From NCBI GenBank assembly GCA_934486455.1, contig CAKSPR010000025.1, positions 1 to 25,732 on the forward strand: DNA of 25,732 nt, given 5' to 3'. A program made the translations under genes and the position numbers. The stretch comes from an uncultured Eubacteriales bacterium (GTDB lineage Bacteria; Bacillota; Clostridia; Oscillospirales; Acutalibacteraceae). The notes under the pieces are model-generated. The model did no database searches. It saw only the letters and a list, made by a program, of their open reading frames with translations, and was not told the origin of the DNA. The first letter of the stretch is position 1. The number at the start of each line of letters is the position of its first letter. Positions 1 through 6,462 of the stretch are shown here, piece by piece.

Positions 1-463
1 CCGTCATGGTGGCGGTGGGAACGATAAAGGAACGGTCGGCCGAAACGGCCAGGGGCACGCCGATAGAGTGTCCCCCGCCGAGCACCAGCGAAACGGTGGG
101 CTTTTTCATTCCCGAAATAACCTCGGCAATGGCAAGACCTGCCTCAACATCTCCCCCCACCGTGTTTAAAATGATGAGCAGTCCCTTTATCTCGGGAGAC
201 TCCTCGACCGCAATGAGCTGAGGAATGATCTGCTCGTATTTGGTGGCCTTGGCTGTGGGCGGCAAAGTGTAATGCCCCTCTATCTGACCGATAACGGTAA
301 GCGAATGAAAGACATGCTTTCCTTCGGCCGTAACTGCCGAAAGGGTCGAGCCCTCCCCTGCCTTTTGCTGTTCGTTTTCGGGATTTGAAGGCTCGTTTTC
401 CTGCGGGCAATCGGGAGAACCTATCTCGGGGATGATCTTTTCGGGGAAAAAGCTTTCGGACAT
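1..463 (-). CDS. tepA: ClpP-family serine protease, TepA-like (3' end outside window)
   Basis: N-terminal 154 residues of a ClpP/crotonase-fold protease of the TepA (YmfB) type; the stop codon lies beyond the left edge. The start at 463 (MSESFFPEK) is preceded by a GGAG site 12-15 bases upstream. Residues 1-40 are a low-complexity acidic/polar extension. From about residue 45 the ClpP-like core begins (VIGQIEGHYTLPP), followed by ILNTVGGDVEAGLAIAEVI (the substrate-binding strand-helix region) and then GGGHSIGVPLA, whose Ser is the likely nucleophile. TepA proteins in Bacillus have been linked to protein export and spore biology, and in Firmicutes the gene often sits next to a FtsK/SpoIIIE-type gene, which cannot be checked here. 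The family assignment is strong; the exact substrate is unknown. The canonical ClpP subunit is less likely because of the N-terminal extension and the GGHSIG form of the active site. Confidence 0.85.
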   Translation of the reverse strand, partial: MSESFFPEKIIPEIGSPDCPQENEPSNPENEQQKAGEGSTLSAVTAEGKHVFHSLTVIGQIEGHYTLPPTAKATKYEQIIPQLIAVEESPEIKGLLIILNTVGGDVEAGLAIAEVISGMKKPTVSLVLGGGHSIGVPLAVSADRSFIVPTATMT

Positions 464-611
464 TAAATAACAACTCCAAAAATAATTTTCAGGGTTATTA
501 TTTTTCGCAAAATTCCCGAAAAACATTCATACTCAGAGACAGCATGAAAAACGGCAGCAAAACCGCGCCCGTTCCTCCGACCGAAATCGGAAAAAACAAA
601 CATACCGCCGC

Positions 612-639
612 ATTATGCACTTCGGAAAATACATTACAA
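612..639 (-). promoter_or_regulatory. possible sigma-A promoter for the tepA-like gene
   Basis: On the minus strand TTGTAA (634-639) and CATAAT (612-617) are separated by 16 bases. This would give a leader of about 140 nt before the start at 463. The -35 box is imperfect, so the call is tentative. The rest of 464-704 is AT-rich and shows no convincing gene. Confidence 0.4.
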
Positions 640-704
640 ATAATTATATCACGAAAATTATTTTTTAACAACCGAAAATATCAAAATATTATAAAAAAAT
701 AATC

Positions 705-733
705 TTGACATTGCCCTTTCTATTGGTTATAAT
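705..733 (+). promoter_or_regulatory. consensus sigma-A promoter upstream of tRNA-Ala
   Basis: TTGACA (705-710), a 17-base spacer, then TATAAT (728-733): a perfect match to the vegetative promoter. Transcription should start near 740. The first recognisable gene downstream is the tRNA at 911, so the transcript carries a leader of about 170 nt. Confidence 0.88.
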
Positions 734-739
734 TAATCG

Positions 740-910
740 GCAGTCGGGAAGGAAGCAGAAATGCCTTTCCCCTTTCTTAAAGCACATATTTGTTTTATCG
801 GTGTGCTTTCACAAGCGTCACGGCATCGCGATAATGCGCGATTTTGCGCATGTACGCACCGATTCCGCCGACAGAATACTGCGGGCACACATTGATTATA
901 CCGAATATAT
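740..910 (+). other. long foldable leader between promoter and tRNA-Ala, possible small RNA
   Basis: No convincing reading frame is present. The RNA can form: a hairpin at 746-772 with a GAAA tetraloop closed by GCA/TGC on a longer stem; 779-786 with 802-809 (AAAGCACA/TGTGCTTT); a mutually exclusive 797-803 with 857-863 (ATCGGTG/CACCGAT); and a hairpin 835-850 (TGCGC/GCGCA). The ends can also meet (GCAGT 740-744 with ACTGC 878-882). It may be a tRNA precursor leader removed by RNase P, or a separate processed RNA. A short stretch resembles the SRP RNA GGAAGGAAGCAG element, but its context does not fit SRP RNA. Confidence 0.35.
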
Positions 911-986
911 GGGGGCGTAGCTCAGCTGGGAGAGCGTACGGTTCGCATCCGTAAGGTCGAGAGTTCGATCCTCTTCGTCTCCACCA
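911..986 (+). tRNA. tRNA-Ala, anticodon CGC, CCA encoded
   Basis: A complete 76-nt cloverleaf. The acceptor stem is 911-917 with 976-982 and includes G3:U70 (913/980), the alanine identity pair, and discriminator A983 followed by an encoded CCA (984-986). The D arm is 920-935. The anticodon stem TACGG/CCGTA (937-941/949-953) encloses loop TTCGCAT, with CGC at 944-946 reading GCG. The T stem GAGAG/CTCTT encloses TTCGATC. The gene lies alone between a strong promoter and a strong terminator. Confidence 0.96.
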
Positions 987-991
987 TATAA

Positions 992-1042
992 AAAGCGGCA
1001 ATTTTCGTTTGAAAGTTGCCGCTTTGCTTTGTGCTTTTTTAT
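992..1042 (+). terminator. intrinsic terminator after tRNA-Ala
   Basis: A 15-bp stem (992-1006 with 1011-1025, one G-U pair) closed by loop GTTT and followed by a T-rich tail that ends in a T run at about 1036-1048. Confidence 0.85.
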
Positions 1043-1130
1043 TTTTTTCTGCTTTGGATTTTTATTTTCTTAAAATGCCGTTTCGGAATAATCGGGGACT
1101 GTTTAGCATCTGTAATTATATTTTTTCATG

Positions 1131-1171
1131 AAAAAACCGCCGCACACGGGATACATCGAGTGAGGCGGCTT
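1131..1171 (-). terminator. intrinsic terminator of the LRR-dockerin gene
   Basis: Read on the minus strand, the stem GCCGCCTCAC (1159-1170) pairs imperfectly with GTGTGCGGCGG (1137-1147), and a run of six T follows (complement of 1131-1136). It lies about 60 bases beyond the stop codon of the upstream gene. Confidence 0.75.
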
Positions 1172-1229
1172 ATATTTATGATGTGTTAAGATATAATTTA
1201 AGATACGCTTTTATTCTTTTGCAGAAAAA

Positions 1230-2951
1230 TTATTGCTGTGCAGAGAAATTATCGATCATTTCGACAGTAAATTGAAGTATCTTGAGAGCGTCGTATGACG
1301 AGATATCTCCGCTTGAATCAACATCGGCCGCTTTGAATTGCTGCTCGTCAAGCTCTATAATGTCGACGCAGCTTTGCAGGACCGTAAGGGCGTCTGTCGT
1401 ATTTACACAACCGTTACCGTCAACGTCTCCCATACCGTATTTGTCTTTAACAATAACATAGTTTCCTAAAAATACAGTGGTGAACTTTATCTTGCCGCCC
1501 TCATATTCAAACGGAATAACACTGTAGTGTCCATTTGATTCCAGATACAGCTTACAGTTATCGGGCGATGCTTTCTTGTTGGCGGTTAAAGAAAACAAAT
1601 ACTCTTTTAACGACTCTTCTGTTTTATTAAAATTCTCGAAGGAGAAATTATATATTTGTACGACTTTATCAGGAAAATCTTGCTGTATAGACTGCATCAA
1701 ATCGCCGTCCGTTATTTCTTGAACAACAAACTTGGTATCTTTGTCGAATGTATCGCTGCCGACATATTCTATAGAAGCGATGTTTGATTCATCATGCAGA
1801 GAAAAAATGACCGTTTCATAATTGACCCCTTTTTTCTTAGCATATTCTTCGGCTGTAGAACCTTCGAGACAGCGAATGGTATATGATATGTTGTCGGGAA
1901 AAGCAAAAAATTCAATTTTTGCGTCGTGCGAAAGAATATTAACTATTCTAAGCTGCTTACAGTCTACAAAAGCATTGAGCCCGATGTATTCTACGCTTTC
2001 CGGAATGGCTATCCCAATAAGTTCCTTACATTTTTTGAATGCACAATCTGTGATAAACCGAGTGCCTTCCCTTATTTTAACGTAGTCGGTAATATATTCT
2101 TTTGCATCGATCAAACGGTCTCCGAGATACAGCATATCATCCTGCCAGTTATTTGAGCTTTTATAAAATGCCGTATTGTGGAAAGCATTTTCACCTATTA
2201 TTTTTACACTATCAGGCACATTGATATTTATAAGACTGCTGCAACCGGCAAAAGCTTCTTTTTCAATATTTGTCACACTGTTCGGAATACTAACGCTTGT
2301 CAGACTTCTACAGTGTAGAAATGTAAGCTCTTTGATACTTGTGATTCCGTCGGGAATTGTTATGCTTGTAAAGCCGCAGCCATAAAAAGCTGCCTTTTCT
2401 ATTGTTTTTACACTATCCGGAATATTGATGTCTGTTAAACTGTTGCATCTGAAAAAAGCATTTTCTCCAATATATGTCACGCTGTCCGGAAGGGTTACAG
2501 ATGTCAGCTTTTCACACCCGATAAATGTACTCCAGTAAATGTTTTCTACCCCGTATGGAATGGTAATGTTGCCGGTCAAGTTTGCACAATTGTCAAATGC
2601 ACCATCACCCAAAAATGTTACGCTGTTAGGGATGGTTATATTAATCAAGCTTGCACACTCTTCAAAAGCAAAATGGCCGATTGTTTTAACTCCGTCGGGA
2701 ATTACTACAGAAACGATTCTATCACATTTTTTAAAAGCACTGTCACCGATGCTTGTTACCGGAAGACCGCCAAGCTGAGAAGGAATGACCACATCGTTTT
2801 CGTATCCCGTGTACTTTGTTATACATACCTCTTGATCACTGACAGAATACTCCCAATCACCTTCTGTTTCAGCGGTTGCCGAAACAGTTGACGCCGTGAC
2901 TGCGGACATCATGATAAAAACCGAAAGAAAGACCGATATTATCTTTTTCAT
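1230..2951 (-). CDS. secreted LRR_5 (BspA-like) protein with C-terminal dockerin
   Basis: 573 residues. A Sec signal peptide occupies residues 1 to about 27 (MKK start, hydrophobic core, VSATA cleavage region). Residues about 45-385 carry some ten BspA-type leucine-rich repeats of the form IPxSVxxIGxxAFxxCxxLxxI. A non-repeat segment follows to about 505. Residues 506-573 form a type I dockerin with two calcium-binding motifs, GDVDGNGCVNTTDAL and AADVDSSGDISSYDAL. Dockerins bind cohesin modules on scaffoldins, so the protein is probably exported and attached to a cell-surface or cellulosome-like assembly. BspA-like repeats are known for adhesion, but no ligand can be read here. The start has GAGGGAGT 8-15 bases upstream. 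The gene is monocistronic, with its own promoter and terminator, and is visibly more AT-rich in codon use than its neighbours, which may reflect transfer or a different expression class. Confidence 0.9.
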   Translation of the reverse strand: MKKIISVFLSVFIMMSAVTASTVSATAETEGDWEYSVSDQEVCITKYTGYENDVVIPSQLGGLPVTSIGDSAFKKCDRIVSVVIPDGVKTIGHFAFEECASLINITIPNSVTFLGDGAFDNCANLTGNITIPYGVENIYWSTFIGCEKLTSVTLPDSVTYIGENAFFRCNSLTDINIPDSVKTIEKAAFYGCGFTSITIPDGITSIKELTFLHCRSLTSVSIPNSVTNIEKEAFAGCSSLININVPDSVKIIGENAFHNTAFYKSSNNWQDDMLYLGDRLIDAKEYITDYVKIREGTRFITDCAFKKCKELIGIAIPESVEYIGLNAFVDCKQLRIVNILSHDAKIEFFAFPDNISYTIRCLEGSTAEEYAKKKGVNYETVIFSLHDESNIASIEYVGSDTFDKDTKFVVQEITDGDLMQSIQQDFPDKVVQIYNFSFENFNKTEESLKEYLFSLTANKKASPDNCKLYLESNGHYSVIPFEYEGGKIKFTTVFLGNYVIVKDKYGMGDVDGNGCVNTTDALTVLQSCVDIIELDEQQFKAADVDSSGDISSYDALKILQFTVEMIDNFSAQQ

Positions 2952-2990
2952 TTTTTCTACTACTCCCTCAAATAATTTGCTGCTTTCATA

Positions 2991-3018
2991 ATTTTACCAC
3001 ATCGAGAGAAAATGTCAA
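2991..3018 (-). promoter_or_regulatory. sigma-A promoter of the LRR-dockerin gene
   Basis: On the minus strand TTGACA (3013-3018) and TAAAAT (2991-2996) are 16 bases apart, about 40 bases upstream of the start codon at 2951. Confidence 0.7.
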
Positions 3019-3088
3019 GTGCATATGTTTTACCGTGCGGGAAATGCACCGTTTCTTACATTAGCGAGAAAATCGTATAAATAAGTGA

Positions 3089-3226
3089 TCACTTCTTCTT
3101 TTGACCGAAAACTCCCGTCAGCAGGAGCATTGCGGCGATGATTATTGCCGTGACGATGAATATTCCGCCCATTCCCTTTGCCATTACGGGAAGGGTGCTT
3201 AAAAAGGACTCGTAATTAAACTGCAT
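3089..3226 (-). CDS. 45-residue membrane microprotein, OadG/gamma-like subunit of a Na+-pump decarboxylase
   Basis: A short frame of 45 residues beginning MQFNYESFLSTLPVMAKGMG, with an AAGGAG ribosome-binding site 9-14 bases upstream. It has one predicted transmembrane segment at about residues 16-40 (GMGGIFIVTAIIIAAMLLLTG) and ends in a basic QKKK tail. Gamma subunits of sodium-pumping decarboxylases (OadG family) are small single-span proteins with a similar GMGxVF motif at the membrane start, and they anchor the complex. The gene lies about 105 bases downstream of the beta subunit gene on the same strand. It is shorter than typical OadG (about 80 residues) and lacks the usual periplasmic/cytoplasmic tail. 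Homology is inferred from motif and context only, but the coding call is fairly safe. Confidence 0.7.
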   Translation of the reverse strand: MQFNYESFLSTLPVMAKGMGGIFIVTAIIIAAMLLLTGVFGQKKK

Positions 3227-3330
3227 GTTTATTTTCTCCTTCTGTTGAAATTGTGCTGAAATATAATGTATTTAATGATGCTTTAAAGATATACGGCATG
3301 CGCCGCCGAAAGCTGTTTGCGGGGGTGCCT

Positions 3331-4458
3331 TTACCCAACAAGATTGAGTATAAGGCCGCCGGCGATGACCGAGGCTATCTGCCCCGATACATTTACCCCT
3401 ATTGAATGCATGAGCAGGAAGTTTTGGGGATCCTCTTTAAGCCCCATTTTGTGCACCACCCTTGCGCTCATGGGAAAGGCCGATATTCCCGCGGCGCCGA
3501 TCATGGGGTTAATCTTCTTTTCCTTGGGCAAAAAGATGTTGATTATTTTGGCAAATATAACCCCTCCCGCCGTGTCGAAAACAAAGGCAAACAGCCCGAG
3601 GAGGATTATGAGCAGGGTCTCCTTTGAGAGAAATTGCTCGGCCTGCATTTTTGTTGCAATGGTTATTCCGAGGAAGAGGGTGACAAGGTTTGCAAGCACC
3701 TTTTGGGCGGTTTCGGAAAGAGAATCCAGAACTCCGCATTCCCTTATCAGGTTTCCGAACATCAAAAAGCCAACGAGAGCCACGCTTCTCGGGGAGATTA
3801 TTCCGGTTATCATGGTTATTATGATCGGGAAAAGGATTTTGGTCGTTTTTGAGATCTGACGGGGCTTATAGGGCATTCTGATGAGCCGTTCGTTTTTGGT
3901 GGTCAGCAGCTTTATGACCGGCGGCTGAACGATGGGCACAAGAGCCATATAGGAATATGCCGCAACCATTATGGCGCCGATGTATTTTGAACCAAGATAC
4001 TGAGCCACGAAAATCGAGGTGGGGCCGTCGGCCGCCCCGATTATTCCGATTGATGCGGCGTCTTTAATGTCGAATCCCAGCAGTGCGGCAAGTGAAAAGG
4101 TCATAAAAATTCCGAACTGAGCGGCGGCGCCGAAAATCATCAGCTTGGGATTGGAAAGCAGCGGGCCGAAGTCTATCATGGCGCCTATTCCCACAAAAAG
4201 CAGCAGCGGGAAAAGCTCGTTGGCAATACCCGCGCCGAAAAGCGTGTCGAGCACACCTATTTCGGCCACCTTGTCATACACCCGGGTGACCGCGCCCGAC
4301 ATGGGGAGGTTAACAAGTATCGCGCCGAATCCCATTGGAAGAAGCAGCGACGGCTCCATATCTTTTTTTACGGCAAGATAAATGAGTACCGCCCCTATCA
4401 GCCACATTACGACCTGCTGCCAGGTTATGTTCGATACATTTGAAAAAAGCTCCGACAT
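3331..4458 (-). CDS. oadB: sodium ion-translocating decarboxylase, beta subunit (OadB/GcdB/MmdB family)
   Basis: 375 residues, the usual length for this integral membrane subunit, which couples decarboxylation of a biotin-bound carboxyl group to Na+ export. I chose the ATG at 4458 (MSELFSNVSN) because GGAGG lies 8-12 bases upstream; an in-frame ATG at 4506 falls in the terminator tail of the leader and has no such site. Multiple hydrophobic segments span the protein. The signature GAADGPTSIF (residues 141-150) contains the Asp that carries Na+ in the family (Asp203 of Klebsiella OadB), and AAYSYMALVPIVQPP and the terminal NVSGQIASVIAGG region match other conserved blocks. No alpha (carboxyltransferase) or biotin carrier gene lies in the window, so the substrate (oxaloacetate, methylmalonyl-CoA or glutaconyl-CoA) is undetermined. 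Confidence 0.93.
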   Translation of the reverse strand: MSELFSNVSNITWQQVVMWLIGAVLIYLAVKKDMEPSLLLPMGFGAILVNLPMSGAVTRVYDKVAEIGVLDTLFGAGIANELFPLLLFVGIGAMIDFGPLLSNPKLMIFGAAAQFGIFMTFSLAALLGFDIKDAASIGIIGAADGPTSIFVAQYLGSKYIGAIMVAAYSYMALVPIVQPPVIKLLTTKNERLIRMPYKPRQISKTTKILFPIIITMITGIISPRSVALVGFLMFGNLIRECGVLDSLSETAQKVLANLVTLFLGITIATKMQAEQFLSKETLLIILLGLFAFVFDTAGGVIFAKIINIFLPKEKKINPMIGAAGISAFPMSARVVHKMGLKEDPQNFLLMHSIGVNVSGQIASVIAGGLILNLVG

Positions 4459-4721
4459 ATAATTCCTCCGAAAAAATATTTTGAAAAAACGCCGCACAAT
4501 AAACAAAAAAGACCTTTACCGAAGCGAAAAAGCTCCGATAAAAGTCTCATCATTTAAGCTTTAAGCGGGCAAAATGCCGTTCTGACGCCGAAAACACGGA
4601 AAAGGTTTTTCCGCCGATTACTCCCTTTTACTAAAGAAAGAACAAAAATAACACTTTTGCCGCCCGCGAAAAAATGTTTAAGGCTCGGGGGGCGAATGGT
4701 TAATTTATGTATTTGGTTTTC
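4459..4721 (-). promoter_or_regulatory. candidate cis-regulatory leader RNA (riboswitch-like) of oadB
   Basis: The region between the promoter and the oadB start holds no gene but a structured leader. Position ranges: GGCAAAA/TTTTGCC (4655-4661 with 4568-4574) or GCGGGC/GCCCGC (4662-4667 with 4565-4570) can close a domain of about 90-100 nt. Inside is a 7-bp hairpin (4597-4613). Bases 4661-4665 can alternatively pair with 4690-4694 upstream, giving two exclusive folds. A terminator follows at 4503-4547. I do not recognise a known riboswitch consensus. The ligand is unknown; sodium or a substrate of the pump is only a guess from the downstream gene. Confidence 0.5.
4503..4547 (-). terminator. 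strong intrinsic terminator/attenuator in the oadB leader
   Basis: On the minus strand a 16-bp stem with G-U pairs and no mismatch (4532-4547 with 4510-4525), a 6-base loop and a run of six T (complement of 4505-4510). It ends about 45 bases before the oadB start, so it would stop oadB transcripts unless overridden. It may also end read-through from spoIIIAH. Confidence 0.85.
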
Positions 4722-4727
4722 GGTCGA

Positions 4728-4756
4728 ATTATAACACACTGATTTTAAAATTGCAA
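4728..4756 (-). promoter_or_regulatory. sigma-A promoter of oadB
   Basis: On the minus strand TTGCAA (4751-4756), 17 bases, then TATAAT (4728-4733). It lies just past the spoIIIAH stop codon, and transcription should begin near 4721. Confidence 0.75.
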
Positions 4757-4774
4757 TAATTTTTCCCAAAAAAA

Positions 4775-5332
4775 TCAATTTTTTATTTCGACGATTTTTA
4801 TATTTGAAAGGTCATATCCCGTCTCCCCTGCCGCAATCTCCTGAATTTGGAGCATGTCGCTTTGAAGCAGACCGTCGGTTTTGACCGCCACGGTAACGGT
4901 CGTCTCGTTTATGACCGTGACGCATTTGCTGAAGCCCTTTGCCATAACAAGGGTTTCGATGTTGTTTTCCTTTTCACGAAAACCGCTTATTTTCATCATT
5001 TGCTCGTTGGCATTTTTTGCCGAATCGCCGTCGGTCTTTACATTTTCGGCAATGGCTTTAAGCTCGTCGAGCTGAGTTTTTCGGCTGCTTTCCCTTTCGG
5101 CTTTTGCGGTGGAAAAATAGTCGTTTTGAGCATTGCTCTCGGTACTTTCCGCCGCCGAATCGGAGTCCACGAGCACCGCCTCTCCCACATGCCCTCCGGC
5201 ATACACATCGGTGACCGCACCGCTCCCCGAGCCTTTTGAAAGCTGCCAGTTGAGATAAACCGCTGCGGCCAAAACGATTACAAGCGCCGCCAAAATAATT
5301 TGCCTTTTCCCGATTATCAAGCTTTTTTTCAT
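4775..5332 (-). CDS. spoIIIAH: stage III sporulation protein AH
   Basis: 185 residues. It has a short cytoplasmic N-terminus, one transmembrane helix (about 11-29, IILAALVIVLAAAVYLNW), a polar low-complexity linker rich in Ser/Glu, then a coiled helical region (about 75-120) and a C-terminal YscJ/FliF-like domain (about 120-185: SKCVTVINETTVTVAVK...). In Bacillus SpoIIIAH sits in the mother-cell membrane and its C-terminal domain binds SpoIIQ from the forespore, linking the two membranes in the feeding-tube channel. It is the last gene of the operon, 144 bases downstream of spoIIIAG, a larger gap than within most of the operon. An AAAGGA site lies just before the ATG. Confidence 0.93.
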   Translation of the reverse strand: MKKSLIIGKRQIILAALVIVLAAAVYLNWQLSKGSGSGAVTDVYAGGHVGEAVLVDSDSAAESTESNAQNDYFSTAKAERESSRKTQLDELKAIAENVKTDGDSAKNANEQMMKISGFREKENNIETLVMAKGFSKCVTVINETTVTVAVKTDGLLQSDMLQIQEIAAGETGYDLSNIKIVEIKN

Positions 5333-5476
5333 AGTGCTGTTTCCTTTCTGATTTTAAATTGATTGATATATTTCACCCGTTTTTGCGTTGTTTTTTCGCA
5401 AAATAGGGATTGTTTGTTTCGTTTTTTTCTTGGCATCGGCTGCGAGCCGCATATATACGCCGAAAACAAAGGTTTT

Positions 5477-6025
5477 TTATGCTTTGGGGCTGACGCACAC
5501 CTTCGATTCGCTTATGTCGAGAGCAACCGTGACCGCCCTTTTTACCGTCGCCGCGACCCCGGCGTTTCCTCCTCCCTCGCACACGACTACCACCCCTCTC
5601 ACCTTGGGCGCCTTTTCGGTTACGATCAGGGCTTGCTCGCCGTTTTCGGTATCTATAATTATATAGCCGTTTTCGCCGCTTTTTTTACTGCCCTCGGCGT
5701 ATTCGTCGGTTTTGGAGGTCAGCGACCTGTCGTCGGTGCTTTTTTCCTCCTTGGCATAGATGTATTCGGTCCCCTGGTCGAAGGTTATCATAACTCTGCA
5801 TTTTCCCGCACCGCTTATCTTGCTTACCGTGTCCTCGATTTTTGCTTCAAGCTCCTTTTCATATTCACAGAGGCTTTTCGTTGTCTCGACAGTCTTTTTT
5901 TCCCGCTTTTGCGACGGAAAAAGGCTTGATATAAATATCAGCCCGATGCCGATAAACCCGATCATAATGAGCCATTTGTTTTTGTTTTTCAAAAACTCGG
6001 CCTTGCTTTTGTCAAACAATTTCAT
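5477..6025 (-). CDS. spoIIIAG: stage III sporulation protein AG
   Basis: 182 residues. A cytoplasmic basic N-terminus is followed by a transmembrane helix (about 18-36, WLIMIGFIGIGLIFISSLF), a charged linker and a C-terminal ring-building domain containing GAGKCRVMITFDQGTEYIYA and VRGVVVVCEGGGNAGVAATVKRAVTVALDI, typical of the family. SpoIIIAG forms a large ring in the intermembrane space of the engulfed forespore and resembles secretion-system ring proteins. The start overlaps the spoIIIAF stop by four bases (ATGA), so translation is likely coupled. It is somewhat shorter than the Bacillus homologue, mainly in the linker. Confidence 0.94.
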   Translation of the reverse strand: MKLFDKSKAEFLKNKNKWLIMIGFIGIGLIFISSLFPSQKREKKTVETTKSLCEYEKELEAKIEDTVSKISGAGKCRVMITFDQGTEYIYAKEEKSTDDRSLTSKTDEYAEGSKKSGENGYIIIDTENGEQALIVTEKAPKVRGVVVVCEGGGNAGVAATVKRAVTVALDISESKVCVSPKA

Positions 6026-6462
6026 TTTGTCACCTCCGCCGTGTATCCCGTGGCCGTTTTGATTTCCCCGGCCATTGCATTCATTGTCTCCCCGTCGCAG
6101 TTTGTCACGACAAGGCGGGCGTAGCCGTCCTTTTCAAAGGAAAGGCTGATTATTTTTGCACCGTAATTTTCAGCAATGCTTTGTATCTCTTTAAGGGCAA
6201 TTTTTTCGCGGTAAACAGCCGTTTGCTCTTGCACAAGGCTGTTCAGCTCGGTGTTGATGCTGCATCCGTCTGAAATATCAAACCGTTCGATGTCGGAAAA
6301 ATCCACATTAAGAACGGGCAAAACAACGCAGGCGCAAAGAAAAAGCGAAAGGGTGAATTTAACCGTTTTTGAAATTCCGCTGTTTTTAATAAAAAGGCCG
6401 ATAACACCGCAAAGAAACGCTCCGCAGCAAACCGCCGTTACCGCCGCCTTTAAGCCTCCCAT
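6022..6462 (-). CDS. spoIIIAF: stage III sporulation protein AF
   Basis: 146 residues starting MGGLKAAVTAVCC at 6462, where GGAGG precedes the ATG by 9 bases. A longer in-frame extension upstream is a shadow of spoIIIAE. Two N-terminal transmembrane helices (about 5-25 and 33-52) are followed by a soluble domain with the family pattern of a ferredoxin-like fold (residues 80-146: IQSIAENYGAKIISLSFEKD). It is a membrane component of the SpoIIIA channel. The start overlaps the end of spoIIIAE by 13 bases and the stop overlaps spoIIIAG. Confidence 0.92.
   Translation of the reverse strand: MGGLKAAVTAVCCGAFLCGVIGLFIKNSGISKTVKFTLSLFLCACVVLPVLNVDFSDIERFDISDGCSINTELNSLVQEQTAVYREKIALKEIQSIAENYGAKIISLSFEKDGYARLVVTNCDGETMNAMAGEIKTATGYTAEVTK

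Noticed and set aside
498..620. Possible 40-residue hydrophobic peptide on the minus strand upstream of the tepA-like gene
   Set aside because: It would start at GTG with no ribosome-binding site and lies in the putative leader; no support beyond an open frame.
745..757. SRP RNA (4.5S-type) element GGAAGGAAGCAG
   Set aside because: The promoter lies only about 10 bases upstream, leaving no 5' half of the RNA, and the base opposite the GGAA loop does not pair correctly. The surrounding sequence folds into a different hairpin.
4459..4506. Extended oadB start at 4506
   Set aside because: The extra 16 residues are encoded in the terminator tail, lack a ribosome site and are not part of the family; the ATG at 4458 has GGAGG.
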